In this document: piece after piece, positions 61,135 through 64,000 of the stretch
How the letters are laid out: the number at the start of each line of letters is the position of its first letter
How positions within the stretch are numbered: position 1 is the stretch's first letter
NCBI RefSeq assembly: GCF_033095985.1
Contig: NZ_AP026802.1
Span: 1,426,001 to 1,490,000 of the forward strand
Reading direction: 5' to 3'
DNA from: Xylocopilactobacillus apicola
Lineage (GTDB): Bacteria; Bacillota; Bacilli; Lactobacillales; Lactobacillaceae
Length of the DNA: 64,000 nucleotides
Notes under the pieces: generated by a model
Seen by the model: only the letters and a program-made list of their open reading frames with translations
What the model was told of the DNA's origin: nothing
Database searches by the model: none
Program-made: the position numbers and the translations under genes

Positions 61135-61228
61135 CAAAAAAAGTGAAGCCGAAGCTCCACTTATTTTAATAAATCGAACTTCCTCGGCAGGGTATTAAGG
61201 CTAACGCCACCTGAGTCTTCGGCAGAAA
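61135..61228 (-). promoter_or_regulatory. L10 leader RNA with attenuator (rplJ-rplL autoregulation)
   Basis: On the minus strand the leader shows CTGCCGAAGACTCAGGTGGCG and CCTGCCGAGG, the paired elements of the ribosomal L10 leader, then an attenuator hairpin AGTGGAGC-TTCG-GCTTCACT (61142-61161) followed by seven T. The L10(L12)4 complex binds such leaders and promotes termination (known for Firmicutes). Confidence 0.85.
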
Positions 61229-61273
61229 AATCACTCTCATTTATTGTAACTTATTTTTTTGAATTAACAAGTT

Positions 61274-61963
61274 TTAAATTGTTGAAGCATCAACCTTAAT
61301 GCCAGGGCCCATTGTTGAATGAACTGAAACACTCTTCATGTAAATTCCTTTAGCAGAAGAAGGTTTTGCTCTTAAAATTGCTTCATTAAGTGCTTTAAAG
61401 TTTTCACTTAACTTATCAGCATCGAATGAAACTTTACCAATTGGTACAGAAATAATTCCTTGACGATCAACACGATAGTTAACCTGACCAGCTTTAACAT
61501 TTTCGACAGCTTTTTTAACATCAGCTGTAACTGTGCCAGTCTTAGGGTTAGGCATCAAACCGCGAGGTCCTAAAATCTTACCTAACTGACCAACTTTAGC
61601 CATCATTTGCGGTGTTGCAACAACAACATCAAAATCCATGTAGCCGTCTTTAACTTTTTGAAGTAAATCATCATCACCGACTTCATCAGCACCAGCTGCT
61701 TCTGCTTCACGAGCTTGATCTCCTGTTGCAAAAACAATTACTTTCTTAGTTTTACCAGTACCATTTGGTAATACTAGTGCACCTCTGATATTTTGATCAG
61801 CTTGCTTTGGATCTACTGAAAGATTGTATGCAACCTGAACTGATGAATCAAATTTTGTGTAAGATGTTTCTTTTACTAATTTAATTGCTTCTTCAGCAGT
61901 GTAAGTTTTACCTTTTTCAATGCTTTCTAAAGCCTTTTTGTAATTCTTTCCTCTTTTTGCCAT
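61274..61963 (-). CDS. rplA: 50S ribosomal protein L1
   Basis: 229 residues, full length. [19 protein letters not shown] at the start, the [12 protein letters not shown] signature and the [22 protein letters not shown] end ([13 protein letters not shown]). It binds 23S rRNA at the mobile stalk. 54 bp downstream of rplK. Confidence 0.98.
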   Translation of the reverse strand: MAKRGKNYKKALESIEKGKTYTAEEAIKLVKETSYTKFDSSVQVAYNLSVDPKQADQNIRGALVLPNGTGKTKKVIVFATGDQAREAEAAGADEVGDDDLLQKVKDGYMDFDVVVATPQMMAKVGQLGKILGPRGLMPNPKTGTVTADVKKAVENVKAGQVNYRVDRQGIISVPIGKVSFDADKLSENFKALNEAILRAKPSSAKGIYMKSVSVHSTMGPGIKVDASTI

Positions 61964-62017
61964 TATATCCTCCTTGCTGTGGTTAAACGAGTATTAACTC
62001 TTCCACTTGCCTGCCTT

Positions 62018-62443
62018 TTAGTCTTCAACCGTAATTCCCATTGAACGGGCAGTACCTTCGACCATGCGCATAGCTGCTTCAATATCAGCTGCGTTTAAGT
62101 CTTGCATTTTGGTTTCGGCAATTTGTTTAACTTGGTCACGTTTAACTGTTGCCACTTTGTTGGTATTTGGTTCACCAGAGCCCTTTTCAATCTTAGCTGC
62201 CTTCTTTAAAAGAATAGCAGCAGGTGGTGTCTTAGTGATGAAATCAAAAGAACGATCTTCATAAACTGTAATCACAACTGGAATGATCATTCCAGCCTGA
62301 TCAGCCGTCCGAGCGTTAAAATCTTTTGTAAATCCAACAATATTAACTCCGGCTTGACCCAAAGCAGGTCCAACTGGAGGAGCAGGTGTAGCTTTACCTG
62401 CTGGTATTTGCAATTTAACTACGTTTGCAACTTTTTTTGCCAC
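62018..62443 (-). CDS. rplK: 50S ribosomal protein L11
   Basis: 141 residues from a GTG start at 62443, which follows AAGGAGG; longer frames exist to 62533, but the family begins with [36 protein letters not shown] and the C-terminal rRNA-binding domain ([20 protein letters not shown]) are present. Part of the GTPase-associated centre. Confidence 0.98.
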   Translation of the reverse strand: MAKKVANVVKLQIPAGKATPAPPVGPALGQAGVNIVGFTKDFNARTADQAGMIIPVVITVYEDRSFDFITKTPPAAILLKKAAKIEKGSGEPNTNKVATVKRDQVKQIAETKMQDLNAADIEAAMRMVEGTARSMGITVED

Positions 62444-62497
62444 GGTAATTACCTCCTTATCCGTGTGTGGTTTAATGATCAGAAGATTTGATCTCCC

Positions 62498-62517
62498 ACT
62501 GTATGAAAACATACAGT
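62498..62517 (-). promoter_or_regulatory. Hairpin in the rplK leader
   Basis: Perfect stem ACTGTATG / CATACAGT around AAAA (TTTT on the minus strand), in the 5' leader between promoter and GTG start. No T-run follows, so it is not a terminator; it may stabilise the mRNA or take part in L1 autoregulation (speculative). Confidence 0.5.
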
Positions 62518-62521
62518 TTAA

Positions 62522-62549
62522 ATGATAACACACCTCTTAGATACTTCAA
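62522..62549 (-). promoter_or_regulatory. Probable promoter of rplK-rplA
   Basis: On the minus strand TTGAAG (62544-62549), 16 nt, TATCAT (62522-62527). The -35 overlaps the last bases of the yigZ gene. Confidence 0.55.
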
Positions 62550-63187
62550 GTTAATTTAAGCGGCAAAATTTCTTCATTCAAAATTTTCAGCTGATATTTC
62601 CCACTGAATCGATTAGTTAGTTGCTCCGAAAATCCTGCAGTTTCAGTTTTTTTCAGTTGAATTTTAACGGTAACTACCTCTGAGTACTCCTCATCTAGGG
62701 TAACAATCTCAGCTTGATTCAAAAAATACTTAAGTGCGTCATGATCACTATATTCAACTTTAATTTCAGCGACTACGAAATAATCGTAAACTGCAAGTTC
62801 AGCGTTAGAAAGTGCCTCTGTTACACCTTTGCCATAAGCTCTAATTAAGCCGCCTGCTCCCAACTTGATTCCGCCAAAATAGCGCGTAACCGTCGCCAAA
62901 ATATTAGTCAGTTCGTTTTTCTGTAAAGCATTTAGAATTGGGGCTCCAGCGGTGCCTTGCGGTTCACCGTTATCAGAGGACTTCATCTTTTCAATTTCTT
63001 CATTAAGAATATAAGCGTACGCAACATGAGTTGCTTCCCGATTTTCAATCTGAACTATCTTTAAAGCGTCCCCTACTTCCGATTCATTACTAACAAAAAA
63101 GAGGTCGCCAATAAAGCGGGACTTCTTAATAGTAAACTCACCACTTGCTCGTTTGGTCGCTAAACTTTTATAAGGAATTTTTTGCAT
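62546..63187 (-). CDS. YigZ/IMPACT family protein (UPF0029)
   Basis: 213 residues. IMPACT N-terminal domain with HVAYAYIL, SSDNGEPQGTAGAPIL and TVTRYFGGIKLGAGGLIRAYG (in parts: TRYFGGIKLGAGGL), then a DUF1949 C-terminal ferredoxin-like domain. Cytosolic; the bacterial role is uncertain (translation-associated or proline-peptidase annotations exist). Its start overlaps the tadA end by 20 bp. Confidence 0.93.
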   Translation of the reverse strand: MQKIPYKSLATKRASGEFTIKKSRFIGDLFFVSNESEVGDALKIVQIENREATHVAYAYILNEEIEKMKSSDNGEPQGTAGAPILNALQKNELTNILATVTRYFGGIKLGAGGLIRAYGKGVTEALSNAELAVYDYFVVAEIKVEYSDHDALKYFLNQAEIVTLDEEYSEVVTVKIQLKKTETAGFSEQLTNRFSGKYQLKILNEEILPLKLT

Positions 63188-63644
63188 TCTTCTGTCTCAA
63201 ACGAATCTCCCGAAAGAACTTTTTCATGATCTCTTGACACTCTGTTTCTAAGACGTTGCCCTCATAAGTGACATGATGATTGAATTTCGGATTATCTAAA
63301 ATTCGCTCTAAACTTACTACCGCTCCCGCTTTTGGGTCAAGAGCGCCAAAAACTACCCGCTTAATCCGGCTATTAATTAAAGCCCCCGCACACATCGGAC
63401 ATGGCTCAATTGTGACAAAAAGTTCACAGTCAATCAAACGCCAATATCCAATTTTCTTGCAAGCATTGCTGATTGCAATCATTTCAGCGTGGTGAAGTGC
63501 ATTTTCATTAATCTCTCTTTGGTTATAACCGCGCCCGATCACTTTGCCATTTAAGACAACGACGGCACCGATGGGCACTTCAGCTTGACTGCGAGCAATC
63601 TCTGCTTGCTCCAAAGCTTTTCGCATCCAAAATTCATCCTGCAT
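63168..63644 (-). CDS. tadA: tRNA-specific adenosine deaminase TadA
   Basis: 158 residues. Zn-dependent deaminase that makes inosine at the wobble position of tRNA-Arg(ACG). The catalytic HAEMIAI and zinc-binding PCPMCAGA motifs are intact. N-terminal MRKALEQAEIARSQAEVPIGAVVV is the usual first strand/helix region (in parts: ALEQAEIARSQAEVPIGAVV). It overlaps the methyltransferase gene upstream by 11 bp. Confidence 0.96.
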   Translation of the reverse strand: MQDEFWMRKALEQAEIARSQAEVPIGAVVVLNGKVIGRGYNQREINENALHHAEMIAISNACKKIGYWRLIDCELFVTIEPCPMCAGALINSRIKRVVFGALDPKAGAVVSLERILDNPKFNHHVTYEGNVLETECQEIMKKFFREIRLRQKNAKNSL

Positions 63645-64000
63645 GCTGTGACCTTAAAATATAGTAACCTTTATTACGTTTTAAAATTTCGCAGTTACCA
63701 AAAACTTCCGCCATTTTCTCCTTAATTGTTGGCTCACCTTGTTTGCGCTGAACGACCAAAATTAACTGACCACTCGGCTGAAGATGCTTAAAACTATCCT
63801 CAATCAGTTGATTAATTACTGATTTACCTGCTCGAATCGGCGGATTGGTTAAAATTAAATCAAAATTGTCAGTAATTTCCGTAAATAAATCTGACTTGAC
63901 CAAGTTAATTCGATCTTGACCGTTGGTAGAAAAATTTTTCTTCGCAAGCCCGATTGCCCGTTCATTGACCTCGCTTGCAGTAACCTCTGCTTGTGGATAA
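63634..64000 (-). CDS. Class I SAM methyltransferase, RsmC-like (5' end outside window)
   Basis: C-terminal part only; the frame continues to the window edge at 64000 without a start. Visible: EVTASEVNERAIGLAKKN (motif II/acidic loop), DLILTNPPIRAGK (the NPP[FI]RAGK catalytic block of RsmC/YbxB, 16S rRNA G1207-type methyltransferases), and the C-terminal VVQRKQGEPTIKEKMAEVFG. Overlaps tadA by 11 bp, so probably one operon. The exact rRNA target is inferred. Confidence 0.88.
   Translation of the reverse strand, partial: YPQAEVTASEVNERAIGLAKKNFSTNGQDRINLVKSDLFTEITDNFDLILTNPPIRAGKSVINQLIEDSFKHLQPSGQLILVVQRKQGEPTIKEKMAEVFGNCEILKRNKGYYILRSQHAG

Overview
The window is low-GC Firmicute DNA, most likely from a Lactobacillaceae chromosome. 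The signs are C-terminal SLAP surface-layer domains, a WxL-type wall protein, AGGAGG-type ribosome binding sites, a Streptococcus/Lactobacillus-type I-E CRISPR-Cas system with a Cas2-DnaQ fusion, and a core cluster rsmG-noc-parA-parB-DUF951-ychF-DUF1129. The Ddl ligase carries the Phe active-site residue of intrinsically vancomycin-resistant lactobacilli. I cannot name a species.

Layout. 1-1.2 kb: 3' part of kynureninase and an orphan HicB-like protein. 1.3-6.7 kb: a metal-responsive operon (P1B-4 ATPase, ArsR regulator, Cof phosphatase) with a clear promoter and operator, then pcp with the DUF969/DUF979 membrane pair. 6.8-8.1 kb: rpoN (sigma-54). 8.2-18.4 kb: a type I-E CRISPR-Cas locus, all read on the minus strand (cas3-cas8e-cse2-cas7-cas5-cas6-cas1-cas2/dnaQ-array). 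18.4-25.8 kb: a mannose/fructose-family PTS with a GH32 hydrolase and a Cof phosphatase, behind a near-perfect -24/-12 promoter and its LevR-type activator; this operon and rpoN form one regulatory pair. 25.9-29.6 kb: NAD(P)H oxidoreductase, queH, ddl and a small membrane protein. 29.7-50.7 kb: two identical 1777-bp IS110-family elements in inverted orientation, enclosing a lipoprotein gene, a LysR/aminotransferase divergent pair and five tandem paralogous SLAP surface proteins of about 820-960 residues. 50.7-57.3 kb: the chromosome-partition/ribosome-maintenance cluster, 5-formyl-THF cyclo-ligase and a phosphoglycerate mutase. 57.4-60 kb: a large WxL surface protein. 60.1-62.5 kb: rplK-rplA and rplJ-rplL with an L10 leader/attenuator. 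62.5-64 kb: yigZ, tadA and a partial rsmC-like methyltransferase.

Most interesting observation. The 308 bp between cas3 and the GH32 gene hold a self-contained small transcription unit: a promoter, two degenerate CRISPR repeats around a 22-nt pseudo-spacer, and an intrinsic terminator, followed by the cas promoter. The upstream pseudo-repeat keeps the crRNA 5' handle and a covarying hairpin; the downstream one keeps the hairpin but has lost the handle. The pseudo-spacer matches 17 of 22 positions (11 contiguous, in the seed) of a site covering the cas -10 box, flanked by an AA-type PAM. This is the architecture expected of a CreR-type Cas-regulating RNA guide that would let Cascade repress its own operon. 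The main array shows a second neat feature: its last repeat has decayed into a repeat-derived intrinsic terminator.

No tRNA or rRNA genes were recognised. Many start codons were moved from the longest reading frame on the basis of Shine-Dalgarno position; these are stated in the entries.
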